64,000 nt of DNA, from contig NC_132915.1 in assembly GCF_047675955.1 (NCBI RefSeq), forward strand, positions 1,892,874-1,956,873. The letters are read 5' to 3'. The stretch is from Chlorocebus sabaeus. Lineage: Eukaryota; Chordata; Mammalia; Primates; Cercopithecidae. Below, one piece after another: positions 12,103 to 23,574 of the stretch; position 1 is the stretch's first letter; every line of letters begins with the position of its first letter. Under the pieces are notes generated by a model. That model saw nothing but the letters and a program-made list of their open reading frames with translations, was not told the origin of the DNA and searched no databases. Position numbers and translations under genes: made by a program.

Positions 12103-12451
12103 CGCCCGGCCCGACCCGCAGCTCCGGCGGCCCCGGGCCGCACCCCTGAGCACCGCTCTGCCCCCGCTCGCTCTGCTCCGAGTCGCCGGCTCAGTCCTGC
12201 CGGCTCATGGCAGACGGACGTTTCCCGGAATCCTGCGCAGCAGCCACCTACCGAGGGGAGCGGCCGGCACCGGCGGGCAGGGCTGGACCCCAGCCCCAGG
12301 CGAGCGCGCCCTCCGCTCTTTGTACTCCGCAGCGCAGGCTGCAGCGCCGGGAAGCGGCGGGCGGCCCGGCCCTCGCGGTGACAGGAAAGCAGGACGCGCA
12401 GCGCTGAGCCCCCAAAAATAACAACCTGCCGCCGCGGTGCCTGCCCCGGCT

Positions 12452-12473
12452 TTTCCCGCGTTACATTTCGCGC
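12452..12473. promoter_or_regulatory. Paired E2F-type sites upstream of ZNF367
   Basis: TTTCCCGC (12452-12459) and TTTCGCGC (12466-12473) both fit the E2F consensus TTTSSCGC. Their starts are 14 bases apart, about 350 bases upstream of the ZNF367 ATG. ZNF367 is known as a cell-cycle-expressed gene, which would fit E2F control; binding is inferred. Confidence 0.55.
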
Positions 12474-13540
12474 CTGGGCGGAACCAGTCGCCGCGAGGCC
12501 GCTGCCCGCTGGCCGCACCGGCGAGTGACAGGCGGCGGGAGCCAATGGCCGGGCCGGGCCTTCTTTCCAGCCGGCCGGGGCGGGGCCGGGTCTGCGCGCG
12601 GGTCCTTCCCACTTCGCCATTGGCCGCCGCTCTTGTATTTTTTTCTGTCTCGAGGGCCAACAGCGTTCGAAACTCCAGCGGAGCGCGCGGCGCCGGCCCT
12701 CGCCCGGACACACCCGCCTGCCGCCCCGCCCCGCCGTCCCTCCGTGTGGTTCGTCCGGGCCACGGAGAAGGGCGGCAAGAGGGCGGCTGATTGGACAGCG
12801 GCGGGGCGGGGCCGGGGGCGATCGTTGGGCGGTGGAGGCGCGCGCCCCGCTCGGCCCCGCCCGCCGTTGGTTGTTGGGCCGCGGTTCCCGCGCGCAGGGC
12901 GTTTAAAGGGCTGGGGCCCCGCCGCGCGTCCCGCCCCGCCCTGGGTCCCACCACCCGCCGGGCGGCTGGAGTCTGCTGCCGGAGGTGCTGGTGGGCACCC
13001 GGCGTGCCTGGTTTCTTAATCGAGTTCCGTCCGCTCAGCTGTTGCACGCGCTGTGAACCAGCTCTGTCAGCACTGCCCCGACTTCCCCCGGTCGATAGTG
13101 GCCTCCGCTTCCCCGTCTGTGCAAAGGGGAGAGTTCCAGGAAGTGGCCTCCGAAGTCCCCGCGGGCCGCTGGCGGCGCGGAGGCCACAAGAGCCGGGCGA
13201 GTGTCCGCTCTCACTCTGGACTGATGCCGCCAAGTCGCCTCGGGGATCCCCCCCCAGGCCGGCGACCCCGCCCTGCCGAGCGGCTGCTCCGGGGGTCGGG
13301 GCGGCGCCCCACTCTGCTCTGCCCCCACCTGCTCCGGCCGCGTCCTCGTACTCGCGCCGGGAAGCGCGGAGCCCCGGCGTCCTCTCCCAGCCCCGCCTGG
13401 CGGGCGCCGACCGCGGCCCGGGTGGGGCTCGCAGGCCGCAGAGGAAGGACCGGCCGGAGGGAGTGCCCAGCTTCCTACCCGCTAGATGTGGACTGGGGAG
13501 CTGCGGTTTGTTCTTGTGAATGCAGATTCCCAGGCACCGC

Positions 13541-13592
13541 CTGACTCGCGGTAGGGGCTCGATAAATATTTGTTAAATGGATGAATGAATAT
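13541..13592 (+). mobile_element. L2/MIR 3' end
   Basis: 'gataaatatttgttaaatgg' and the ATGAATGAAT tail are the typical terminal part. It abuts the CpG island. Confidence 0.55.
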
Positions 13593-14918
13593 GCAGTGGT
13601 TAAGGGTTAGAATTGGTAATTAAGTTAGAACACGACTGCATAATAACAGATAACTAAGCTGAATAGCTTTTCTCTGTGAAAGACACACAGAAATGCACAG
13701 CTATGCCTAAATTAAGGCACAATTGTTTAAAAACAAAGGAAACTCTTTGTGTACTGATACGAACACTTTCAAAAATGTATTTTTATTTTAAAAAGCAAAA
13801 CAAGCAATAGTGTGATTTTATGTAAAATTGTTAAACTGGGGAAAATACACGTGTTTACTTTTAGACTTACATAAAATATCTGGCAAGATGCAAAAGAAAC
13901 TAATGGATCAGGGAGGGAAATTATGTGGCTGGGAACAGAAGTGAAAAGATTTCAAGAAATACAACATAAACTCTTTGTATTTTTTGAACTTTGAACCAAG
14001 TGAAAGTATCCTTTTAAGAAATGAAACAGTATATAGCCTCCATTTTCTGGAGGCTTACTACAAAAATAGCATATATGTACTGATACACAATAATACATAC
14101 GGATGTTTCACAGTTCACTCAACAATTGGGTAAGGAAGATATTTTTCCCATTTTATAAATGAGAAACGTTGAGGCTTCTACAAGATTACATAATAAATCC
14201 TTTGGAAGAATGAGTCTGTACTGCCTGTGGATTATATCTCAGTGTCTGCTGAGCAGAAGAAGGAAAAGGCTGAAAAATGGGACTCACAGATTTATGAGTC
14301 CCGTTTCTCATATTCTGAAAGTTTCTCAAAACTTTCTGAGTTTAGCGGCAAATTTCATACTGTAATGGTTGATCTAGAAAGCTGAAAGTTCAGCTCTACT
14401 TTCACCTAATTCAGTAAACGTTCATTTTGTTTTTAGTTTAATACCAAATAATTGTAACATATTTTTCTGAATCAGTTGGAAGGGAAATGTTATCCATCTC
14501 TTTTATACTTGACAGGTAGTGTAAAGAAAAAAGTGATCTATCCATCATGGACACTCGAATTAGGGGTTGAGCCAAATCCAACAGATTAATCACCAACAAA
14601 TAGTTACTGTTTAACATCCAGAGCATGCCCCAGAGGGCAAGATGAATCATCCAGCACAGGATGCTGACTTTCTGCTTCTAAAAATTGCCCTTCATCAACA
14701 GTAACCTGGCAACTCCACTTGCTCTCTTCCCCAAGAGAATGAAAGACATGCCAGGAATGTGTGAACTGGGCAGAGGGCGATTCCAGGAGCAAAGCTGAGG
14801 TCATACCAGATCTTTGCTTGTTTGGCTCCATTTTCATGCAATGAGGAGGCTGGCTGAAGTGTGTGGATCACATTCCCGATGTCTTTGTTCTGTCTCAGAT
14901 ATAATTAACAGCCCCTAA
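13593..14918. other. Intergenic DNA with a MIR remnant
   Basis: About 14100-14190 resembles MIR ('ccattttataaatgagaaac'). The rest shows no feature I can support. Confidence 0.5.
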
Positions 14919-15469
14919 TGTCAGAGGCCTGTGAACCAGAACAACTCCATCTTAAACAGGAGCTGGGTAAAATGAGGCTGAAACCTACTGGGCTGCATTT
15001 CCAGGCAGCTAAGGCATTCTAAGTCACAGCATTAGATAGGAGGTCAGCACAAAATACAGGTCATAAACACTTTGCTGATAAAACAGGTTGCAGTAAAGGA
15101 GCCGGCCAAAACTCACCAAAACCAAAATGGCCACGAGAGTGACCTGTGGTCGTCCTCACTGCTACACTCCCACCAGCACCGTGACAGTTTACAAATGCCA
15201 TGGCAACGTCAGAAAGTTACCCTATATGGTCTAAAAAGGGGGAGCATGAATAATCCACACCTTGTTTAGCATATCATCAAAAAATAACCATAAAAATGGG
15301 CAACCAGCAACCCTCATGGCTACTCTGCCTATAGAGTAGCCATTGTTTTATTCCTTTACTTTCTCAAACTTGCTTTCACTCTGCACTGCAGACTTGCCCT
15401 GAATTCTTTTTTGTTTGAGATCCGAGAACCCTCTTTTGGGGTCTGGATCTGGACCCCTTTCCAGTAACA
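14919..15469 (+). mobile_element. Solo ERV1-type LTR
   Basis: The 551-base unit has TG...CA ends ('tgtcagaggcctgtgaacc' to 'cctttccagtaaca'), a near-end 'ggggtctggatctggacccc' block and no internal retroviral genes. The usual poly(A) signal is damaged. The family name is not certain. Confidence 0.65.
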
Positions 15470-15568
15470 ACAATACATACTAACTCAAAACGACTGAAAC
15501 CTATCTCAGGATACTTACTATGTTACTAAAGTAGTCTTTTCAACTGTTAAAAATATAGGCCCCTTTGG

Positions 15569-15856
15569 GCCAGGCGCTGTGCTCACGCCTGTAATCCCAG
15601 CACTTTGGGAGGTTGAGGCAGGCGGGTCAAAAGGTCAGGAGATCTAGACCATCCTGGCTAACAGGGTGAAACCTCGTCTCTACTAAAAATACAAAAAATT
15701 AGCCGGGTGTAGTGGCGGGCGTCTGTAGTCCCAGCTACTCGGGAGGCTGAGGCAGAAGAATGGTGTGAACCCGGAAGGTAGAGGTTGCAGCGAGCGGAGA
15801 TCGCGCCACTGCACTCCAGCCTGGGCAACAGAGCGAGACTCTGTCTCAAAAGAAAA

Positions 15857-15890
<34 letters not shown>

Positions 15891-15893
15891 TAT
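15569..15893 (+). mobile_element. AluY with A-tail running into (AT)n
   Basis: Sense Alu to about 15850, then an A-run and an (AT) microsatellite at 15873-15893. Confidence 0.85.
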
Positions 15894-16015
15894 AGACCCC
15901 TTCTGATAAAGATATAAACCTCAAACCTCCTTTTTAAAAAATATATATTAAACTTTCAAGATAAAATTGAAGTAAGATAAAGCAGCAGTTATTGAAGTCT
16001 ATGTAAAACATAACA

Positions 16016-16319
16016 GGCCAGGGGTGGTGGCTCACACCTGTAATCCCAGCACTTTGGGAGGCCAAGGCAGATGGATCAACTGAGATCAGGAGATCAAGAC
16101 CATCCTGGCCAACATGGTGAAACCCCATCTCTACTGAAAATCCAAAAACAATTAGTGGGGCATGGTGGCACACACCTGTAGTCCCAGCTACTGGGGTGGC
16201 TGCAGCAGGAGAATCATTTGAAACCCGGAGGCTGAGGTTGCAGTGAGCCGAGATCATGCCACTGAATTCCAGCCAGGGCAACAGACTGAGACTCCATCTC
16301 AAAACAACAACAACAAAAA
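16016..16319 (+). mobile_element. AluS
   Basis: Sense, tail of (CAA) units. Confidence 0.85.
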
Positions 16320-16367
16320 ATAGCAAGGTTTTTTGTTTCACTTTGTTTTATTTTTAATTTTTTATTT

Positions 16368-16372
<5 letters not shown>

Positions 16373-16408
<36 letters not shown>
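16373..16408. repeat. (TCTA)9 microsatellite
   Basis: Nine uninterrupted tetranucleotide units between two opposed Alus; likely length-polymorphic. Confidence 0.9.
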
Positions 16409-16410
16409 CA

Positions 16411-17232
16411 CATTTATTTTTTTGAGATGGAGTCTCACCCTGTCGCCCAGGATGGAGTGCAGTGACGCGATCTCGGCTCACTGCAAGCTCCACCTCCCGG
16501 GTTTACACTATTCTCCTGCCTCAGCCTCCCGAGTAGCTGGGATTACAGGCACCCACCACCACGCCTGGCTAGTTTTTTTTGTATTTTTAGTAGAGATGGG
16601 GTTTCACCGTGTTACCCAGGATGGTCTCGATCTCCTGACTTTGTGATCCGCCCACCTTGGCCTCCCAGAGTGCTGGGATTACAGGCGTGAGCCTCCGTGC
16701 CTGGCCCATTTCTCTCTTTTATTTTTTTGAGAGGGAGTCTAGCTCTGTCGCCCAGGCTGGAGTACCGTGACTAGATGTCAGCTCACTGCTGCCTCTGCCT
16801 CCTGAGGTGAAACTACTCTCCAGCCTTAGCATCCCGAGTAGCTGGGACTACAGGCATGTGCCAGCACACCCAGCTGTTTGTATTTTTAGTACAGATGAGG
16901 TTTCACCATGTTGGCCAGGATGGTTTCCAACTCCTGGGCTCAAGTGATCCTTCCGCCTTAGGCCTCCCAAAGTGCTGGCATTACAGACATGAGCCACGGT
17001 GCCTGGCCCCAGCATTTGGTTTTATTGATGAGAGATACAACGCAATCTCAAGTGAGGATCAAGTGATCTTCCCACCTCAACCTCCTGAGTAGCTAGAACT
17101 ATAGCCATGCACGACCACACCTGGCTCATTTTTTGTAGAGACGGGTCCCACTACATTACCCAGGCTGGTCTCCACCTCTTGGCCTCAAGCAATCCTCCTC
17201 CCTCAGCCTCCCAAAGCACTGGAGTATAGGCA
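16411..17232 (-). mobile_element. Three antisense Alus in a row
   Basis: AluY-like 16411-16706, an older Alu 16719-17007 and a partial AluJ-like piece 17058-17232. Confidence 0.8.
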
Positions 17233-17545
17233 GTCCTCAACCTAATTCTCATCTCTCCCCCACTTAACTAGGACTAACGATGCCTTCCTAGCAGCTTGCT
17301 TTACATCAGCTAACATCCCATTGGCCAAACAAGCCACGTGGCTCAGCCCAAGACTGGAGAATTATGCCCTGATGTTATGTGGAAGGACACTGCAAAGTTA
17401 CTTGGCTGAGGCTGTGCATACAAGGGAGGGTGAAGAATTGGGCCACGAACACCCTCACAGTCTGGGTGTGTGGATGCCCTCCTGTGGTGTCAGGCTGTTA
17501 ACTCCAGTACCACGTGTTGAAGAGATGCTGAAAGACATGTTCTCC

Positions 17546-17865
17546 AGGGCACAGGTTTGCAACCCCTGTTGGGAACCGGCCACACAGCAGGTGAGCAGCG
17601 GTAAAGAAGCATAACTGCCTGAGCTCTGCCTCCTGTGAGACCAGCGGTGGCTTTAGATTCTCATCGGAGCACAAACCCTGCTGTGAACTGCGCAGGTGAG
17701 GGATCTGGGATCTGGGTTACATGCTGCTTTTGAGAATCTAAGCCTGGGATTTGAAATGGGACAGTTTCACCCCGAAACCATTCCCTTTGCCCTCTCCATC
17801 TGTGGAAAAATTGTCTTCCACAAAACGAGTCCCTGGTGCCAGAAAGGTTGGGGACCGCTGCTCCA
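17546..17865 (-). mobile_element. MER1-type hAT-Charlie element
   Basis: The right end 'ggttggggaccgctg' and inner 'aaaattgtcttccacaaaac' are the known MER1 end. The left end carries a decayed copy of the inverted terminal repeat. Non-coding. Confidence 0.65.
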
Positions 17866-18269
17866 AGGCACAGTTGCAAGTTTGCACAGTCCCTGCTATG
17901 TGACTGAGTCCCACAAAAGTCATATTGTAACCAGAGGACTACAACATCACACCAGCTTTAAACATGGGGCCCACATGAACCTCACGGGAAAGATAGTCTC
18001 CCCTCATGGGAGCACGGAAAAATGCTTCTTGGCTGACAGATGACTGACTATAGACAAATCATTCTTAGCTGCTTAACCGCATCAGGGAGAACCTGCCAAA
18101 CCTCCTTCAATCTGAGATCACCACATTCCTAGTAATATAGGGACTGTGGGCCTCCAGAATTGTCAGTGAGACAGCTTGGGAATGACAGTCCGATTCAGAA
18201 GACCATCCCAAGGACTTGCCTTGAAACCATCTTTCCATAGCAAGTATATATATATATAAATTTTTTAAT
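17866..18269. other. Intergenic DNA, nothing recognised
   Basis: No supported ORF or repeat; ends in a short (TA)n at about 18245-18258. Confidence 0.5.
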
Positions 18270-18420
18270 TTAAGAGATGAGGACTCACTGTGTTACCCAG
18301 ACTTGAGTGCAGTGGCTATTCACAGGCACATCATAGCTCACTGCAGCTTCAAACTCCTGGCCTTAAGCGATACTCCTGCCTCGATCCTCCTGCCTCAGCC
18401 TCCTAAGTTGCTGGGACTCC
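18270..18420 (-). mobile_element. 7SL-derived monomer (FRAM-like)
   Basis: 'gtggctattcacaggcacat' keeps a 7SL RNA phrase absent from most Alus; single monomer only. Confidence 0.6.
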
Positions 18421-18701
18421 ATGGAGCCTAACCACAAGCACGATGTTTTTACTTAAAGCGTAAGTTACGTATCAATACAAAACAGTAAATAGTAAATAGT
18501 TTTGCAGAACTTATACAAGATTGAGAAAGTTTCTATCACTCCTACAAATGAATTCTACTGTTACTGCTCACTTCTAGAATTGCTTCTGGTGACACAGGTG
18601 GTGATTTGGAGGACTGATCCATCTTCTAAACTTTCCTTGACACCCCCACTGTCATCAAGGATCTGGAGGTTTGACAGTTGGACGATTCTGTAGTCTTGAA
18701 A

Positions 18702-19033
18702 GTGACTGAGTGGGCCAGGCACGGTGGCTCTTGCCTATAATACCAGCACTTTGGGACACCAAGGCAGGCTGATCACTTGAGGTCAGGAGTTCAAGACCAG
18801 CCTGACCAAGATGGTGAAACCCCATCTCTACTAAAAATACAAAAATTAGCCAGGCGTGGTGGCGCACACCTGTAGTTTCAGCTATGCAGGAGGCTGAAGG
18901 AGAAAATCTCTTGAACCCAGGAGGCAGAGGTTGCAGTGAGCGGAGATTGCACCACTGCACTCCAGCCTGGGCAATAGAGTGAGACTCTGTTTCAAAAAGA
19001 AAGAAAAGAAAAGAAAAAAAAGTAACTGAGTGA
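18702..19033 (+). mobile_element. AluS with duplication
   Basis: Sense Alu at 18714-19020, flanked by 'agtgactgagtg' and 'agtaactgagtg'. Confidence 0.8.
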
Positions 19034-19888
19034 CTGTGAAGTACTAATGTTGGTTCTCTTATGCTTCACAAAAACATCAGTTTCATTATCTTAGACCCAC
19101 AATGATCCCTTGTCAGCCGAATATGGAATCAACTTTAAAATGATCTGTGGCTCTACCCGGTAAATTACACTAATTTGACTTGTTAGAATAAAATCCAAAG
19201 TAGATTTAAATGAAGCAGTTTAATCAGGGCAGCTGATTCCTAATACTTCCAAGAAGCACCTAAATCTCATAAGAGGTCATTGAACTGACTCTTGGGACAG
19301 TTTCCCGTTTTATCGCACTTAGGGATGTGTGGGTATCTCGAGCGGCCTAGTTGTAAGCTTGTACCAAAGGTAGACAGTACATTTTGCATCCAGGGAGACT
19401 TTCCGTTGTGGTATTTCATCATGTTTATTGCCATTTAATTAAGGTAAGTAAGGACATATATATATTTAGTTTAAATTCTATTCCTCCTCACTTCTATGTG
19501 TCAGAGTTCAGCTTTGGAGAGTGGGCTGTCAGTACAATTGTTGTTGTTTTTCTGATATTCTGTCTTTCACTTTTTACTCTGAATTATTTGGGGCTTACAG
19601 AAAAGTAGCAAAAATAGTAAAATTGTCGCGTACACCTCACTCAACTTCCCCTAAGGCTAGCATCTTATATTACCACAACCAGGTATCAAAACCAGGAAAT
19701 TAGCATGTGTACAATACTATTTATTAAACTATACTCCTTGTTCTATTTTGATCTTTTTTTTTCTTTCCACTAATGTCTTTTTTTCTGTTCCAAGATCCTG
19801 TCTGGATCTTACATAGCATTTCGGGATTATTTGTTCTTAGTTCCCTGCAGTGAGTAACAGTTCTTCAGTGGCTCATTGGCTCCTTGTT
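19023..19888. other. Intergenic DNA, part LINE-like
   Basis: From about 19560 to 19860 the sequence resembles an old L1 3' region; the earlier part is not recognised. Confidence 0.4.
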
Positions 19889-20177
19889 TTTCCTTTTTTT
19901 TGAGTCAAAGTCTCGCTCTGTTGCCAGGCTGGAGTGCAATGGCATGATCTCGGCTCACTGCAACCTCTGCCTCCCAGGTTCAAGCGATTCTCCTGCCTCA
20001 GCCTCCCGAGTAGCTGGGATTACAGGCGCCCGTCACCACGCTCAGCTAATTTTTTGTATTTTTAGTAGAGACGGGGTTTCACTATATTGGCCAGGCTGGT
20101 CTCGAACTGCGGACCTTGTGACCCGCCTCGGCCTCCCAAAGTGCTGGGATTACAGGCGTGAGCCACCGCACCCAGCC
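19889..20177 (-). mobile_element. AluS
   Basis: Antisense, near full length. Confidence 0.85.
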
Positions 20178-20184
20178 CCTCATT

Positions 20185-20217
20185 TTTCATAATTCTGAAT
20201 TGCTCAGAATTATGAAA
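20185..20217. repeat. Perfect 14-base inverted repeat, 5-base loop
   Basis: TTTCATAATTCTGA (20185-20198) pairs with its exact complement at 20204-20217. It lies exactly between opposed Alus. Confidence 0.9.
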
Positions 20218-20404
20218 TTGGCCGGGCGTGGTGGCCCGGCGTGGTGGCGGCGCCTGTAGTCCCAGCTACTCGGGAGGCTGAGGCAGGAGAATGGTGTGAA
20301 CCCGGGAGGCGGAGCTTGCAGTGAGCCGAGATCGCACCACTGCATTCCAGCCTGGGCCACTGAGCGAGACTCCGTCTCAAAAAAAAAAAAAAAAAAAAAA
20401 AAAG
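20218..20404 (+). mobile_element. Alu with internal deletion
   Basis: The first 15 bases of the left monomer are joined to the homologous start of the right monomer. The rest of the left monomer is missing. Confidence 0.8.
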
Positions 20405-20459
20405 AAATTGATGAGAACTGATCTGAATTGATTAGAATTGATCAACTGAGGAGAATTGA

Positions 20460-21370
20460 TCAGCTATTTTGTTGAACATTCCTCAGATTTGTGATAGGCT
20501 TCTTTTACTTAGCATGTTTTCAAAGTTTTTCCATGTTGTATTGTAAATCATTCTTCATTCCATTCTATGGAGAAATAATATTTCATTGTATCGCTATACT
20601 ATATTTTGCTTATCTATTCATCAGTTGATGGATGTTTAAGTTGCTCCCACTTTTTGGCTATTATGAAGAGTGGTGCTGTGAATGTTCGTGTATCTGTTTT
20701 TATGTCGATTTTTTTTTTTTTAATTTTTGGTTATACCTAGGTGTGGAATTGCTGGGTCATAGGGCAGCTGTGGGTTTAACATTTTGGGGATCCAACTAAC
20801 TTTTCCAAAGCAGCTGCACCATGTTACATTCCTGCCAGCAGTGTATGAGGCTTCCAGTTTCTTCCCATCCTTGCCAATACTTGCTGTGTGTCTGTTTGAT
20901 GATAGCCATCGTAATGGGTGTGATGCCCCTTTTTTGAGACAGGGTCTCACGCTGTTGCCCAGGCTGGAGTGCAGTGGTGCAATCATGGCTCACTGCAGCC
21001 TCAACCTCCCGGGCACAAGCGATCCTATCACCTTCGCCTTCCAAATAGCTGGGACAACAAGTGCACAACACTACGCCCAGCTCAGTTTTGCATCTTTTTT
21101 GATAGACATGGTCTCGCCTTGTGGCTCAGGCTGGTCTCAAACTCCTCGGCTCAAGCAATCCACCCACCTCAGCCTCCCAAACTGCTGGGATTATAGGCAT
21201 GATCCACCGTACCAAGCTGTCTCTTAAATTTATTTTTAAGAATTCTATATATTTGAGAATATTACCCTTTTGTCTGTAGTGTATGTTGTGAATATTTTCT
21301 CCCAAGCTGTCGTCAGTTGTCTTTTAACTTCATTCATAACACTTTAATCACACGACTTTATTTAAAAATT
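20460..21370 (-). mobile_element. Old L1 3' region, antisense, split by an Alu
   Basis: 'tccatgttgtattgtaaatc' and 'tgaatattttctcccaagc' are L1 phrases in reverse. An antisense Alu (20930-21220) interrupts it. Confidence 0.65.
20930..21220 (-). mobile_element. Older Alu inside L1
   Basis: Antisense, diverged (AluJ-like). Confidence 0.8.
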
Positions 21371-21376
21371 TATCAG

Positions 21377-21689
21377 ACCAGGCGCGGTGGCTCACGCCTG
21401 TAATCCCAGCACTTTGGGAGGCCGAGACAGGCCAATCACGAGGTCAGGAGATGGAAACCATCCTGGCTAACATGGTGAAACCCCGTCTCTACTAAAAATA
21501 CACACACAGAAAAAAAATTAGCTGGGCGTAGTGGTGGCGCCTGTAGTCCCAGCTACTCAGGAGGCTGAGGCAGGAGAATGGCGTGAACCCGGGAGGCGGA
21601 GCTTGCAGTGAGCGGAGATCGCGCCACTCACTCCAGCCTGGAAGACAGAGTGAGACTCCGTCTCAAAAAAATAAAAAATAAAAAATAAA
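21377..21689 (+). mobile_element. AluY
   Basis: Sense, low divergence, AATAAAA-type tail. Confidence 0.85.
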
Positions 21690-21700
21690 TCTGCAATAAG

Positions 21701-22509
21701 CCTGCTGAATATTCACAGTTCCCTTCCATTTCCAGTTCATTGTGATATATCTTTGTTTATCTCATGATAAGCAGGCCATTAAGTGGCATATGCTCACTGC
21801 AATGCTAATGGATCCACTCCTTCAATACATGATCAAGATCTTCATTTTCAGCTTTGCAGTGTTTTTCTATTTTTCATTAACTTCTGTTCATCACTTTTAC
21901 CACAGAAGTTCAACAGTTTATCCATCCGTTTCTTCAGGTCGCATATGGTGGTCATTCCCACACCACACTGTTCTGTAAGGCATTTCACACTTCCACCGCC
22001 ATCCAATTTTTCCAACAGCATGACTTTCTGTGCTACAGATAAACATAAGTGCTTCTTTTTTTCTTATCACTGTTACCCATAGGGGTATCTTTTTGGCATT
22101 TCCAACAATGTCTTTAAACACAGAGCACAGAATAAGAAAAACAAAAACAAAAAAACCACAGTGAGTAATGCACATAGGTCTTGGCCCCATATGGGACATT
22201 GTGGGGAACCTACCATTGGTGCATCCAGCCTGCATATGTGCCATTTTATTACCCTTTACAGGCACGCTTGTTGGGGGGTAATCTGGGCATGCACAGAAAA
22301 GATATACCACAGTTGAAAGGGGCTGGGAGGGTCTTTTTTCTGTTGGGGATGCTGAATAAACCAGGTTGTGCACCTGCATTTTGACTACAACCCATCACAC
22401 GAGGTCAGGTGTGGAATGTTTCATTTACTACGTCACGTCAGCACTCGAAAAGTTTCAGATTTTGGAGCATTTTCAAGTTGGATTTTCAGGTTAGGGATGC
22501 TCAACCTGT
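21701..22509 (-). mobile_element. Tigger-type DNA transposon fossil
   Basis: The right end 'ggttagggatgctcaacctg' followed by TA is the inverted terminal repeat and target dinucleotide of a TcMar-Tigger element. Minus-strand translation shows broken transposase pieces such as KAENEDLDHVLKEWIH, of the JRK/Tigger7 type. Stops and shifts make it non-functional. The left end is missing next to the AluY. Confidence 0.7.
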
Positions 22510-22529
22510 AATTGATTTCTGTCATCTAA

Positions 22530-22736
22530 TCATATTAGTTAATACCTCCAATACAATGTTGAAAAGTAGTGGATAGTGAACATCCTTGCCTTATTTCCAA
22601 TGCTAGAATTGCCTATAGTGTATTCCCATTAAATAAGAAACTAATTTTAGGAATAAGGCATATACATTCAATTATGTTAAGAACGTATTTTTTAATTCCT
22701 ATCTTCCTGAGTGCTTTGTGATGAATATATGTGGAT
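22530..22736 (-). mobile_element. L1 ORF2 fragment, antisense
   Basis: 'acctccaatacaatgttgaa' followed by 'agtgaacatccttgcc' is reversed L1 ORF2 sequence. Confidence 0.6.
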
Positions 22737-23042
22737 TTTTGGTGGAGTCTTGCCCTGTTGCTGAGGCTGGAGTGCAGTGGCGCAATCTCGGCTCACTGAA
22801 AGCTCCACCTCCTGGATTCATGCCATTCTCCTGCCTCAGCCTCCTGGGTAGATGGGACTACAGGCAGGCCACCACGCTCGACTAAATTTTTGTATTTTTA
22901 GTAGAAATGGGGTTTTGTATTTTTAGTAGAGATGGGGTTTCACCTTGTTAGCCAGGATGGTCTCGATCTCCTGACCTCGTGATGTGCCCCCCTCGGCCTG
23001 CCAAAGTGCTGAGATTACAGGTGTGAGCCACCGTGCCCAGCC
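22737..23042 (-). mobile_element. Alu with a 24-base internal tandem duplication
   Basis: 'gtatttttagtagaaatggg' repeats at about 22893 and 22917. Confidence 0.85.
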
Positions 23043-23285
23043 TATATAATTTTTAAAAAGCAATATGGACAAAAGAATAAGGCCCAGAGGGGACACACAC
23101 ACTTACTCACACAAAAGGGTAGTCTCTAACTGGTAGGTGTCTACTACATAGGGTCTATGGTTCAATCGTCCCCTTTGATATAAATTAGCATGCCAAGATA
23201 CAGTTCGAGTCAGCCAATTCTCAAGAATTACATTTTTATCTGAGGTACATTTTAGAAATGATGCATCATTAAATACAAATGCAAA

Positions 23286-23574
23286 TTTTTTTTTTTTTTT
23301 TTTGATGGACTCCTGCTCTGTCACCCAAGCTGAAATGCAAGGTATGACCTCAGCTCACTGCCTCCTCAATTGAAGCCATTCTTCTGCCTCAGCCTCCCGA
23401 GTAGCCGGGATTACAGGTGTGCACCACCACATCCAGCTAATATTTTGTGTTTTTAGTAAAGATAGGGCTTCACCATGTTGGCCAGGCTGGTCTTGAACTC
23501 CTGACCTCAAGAGATCTGCACCCCCTTGGCCTCCAAAAGTGCTGGGATTACAGGCGTGAGCCACTGTGCCAGGC
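23286..23574 (-). mobile_element. AluS
   Basis: Antisense, near full length. Confidence 0.85.

Larger units (their letters stand above)
11400..13540 (-). promoter_or_regulatory. ZNF367: CpG island and promoter region of ZNF367
   Basis: The base composition changes abruptly to GC-rich with many CpGs between about 11400 and 13540, covering exon 1 and more than 1.3 kb upstream of it. No TATA box is seen near the start codon. CCAAT boxes occur at 12542-12546 (plus) and as ATTGG at 12619-12623 and 12790-12794 (that is, CCAAT on the minus strand). GC boxes are frequent. The transcription start is not fixed by sequence alone; it probably lies between about 12150 and 12450. The long open frames on the plus strand here are composition artefacts. 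Confidence 0.8.

Noticed and set aside
11339..12421. 360-codon open frame on the plus strand across ZNF367 exon 1
   Set aside because: It is the GC-rich shadow of ZNF367 coding sequence on the other strand; no splice or family signal.
12791..13519. 242-codon open frame upstream of ZNF367, plus strand
   Set aside because: The composition is CpG-island-like with R/P/A/G-rich low complexity and no recognisable domain. A divergent non-coding transcript is possible but cannot be shown here.
14919..15469. LTR as part of a full endogenous retrovirus
   Set aside because: No internal gag, pol or env sequence adjoins it; a solo LTR explains it.
16373..16408. Regular repeats as a possible CRISPR array
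   Set aside because: A simple tetranucleotide microsatellite in a primate genome; no spacers.
21918..22379. 153-codon minus-strand frame
   Set aside because: Part of a decayed Tigger transposon, not a host gene.
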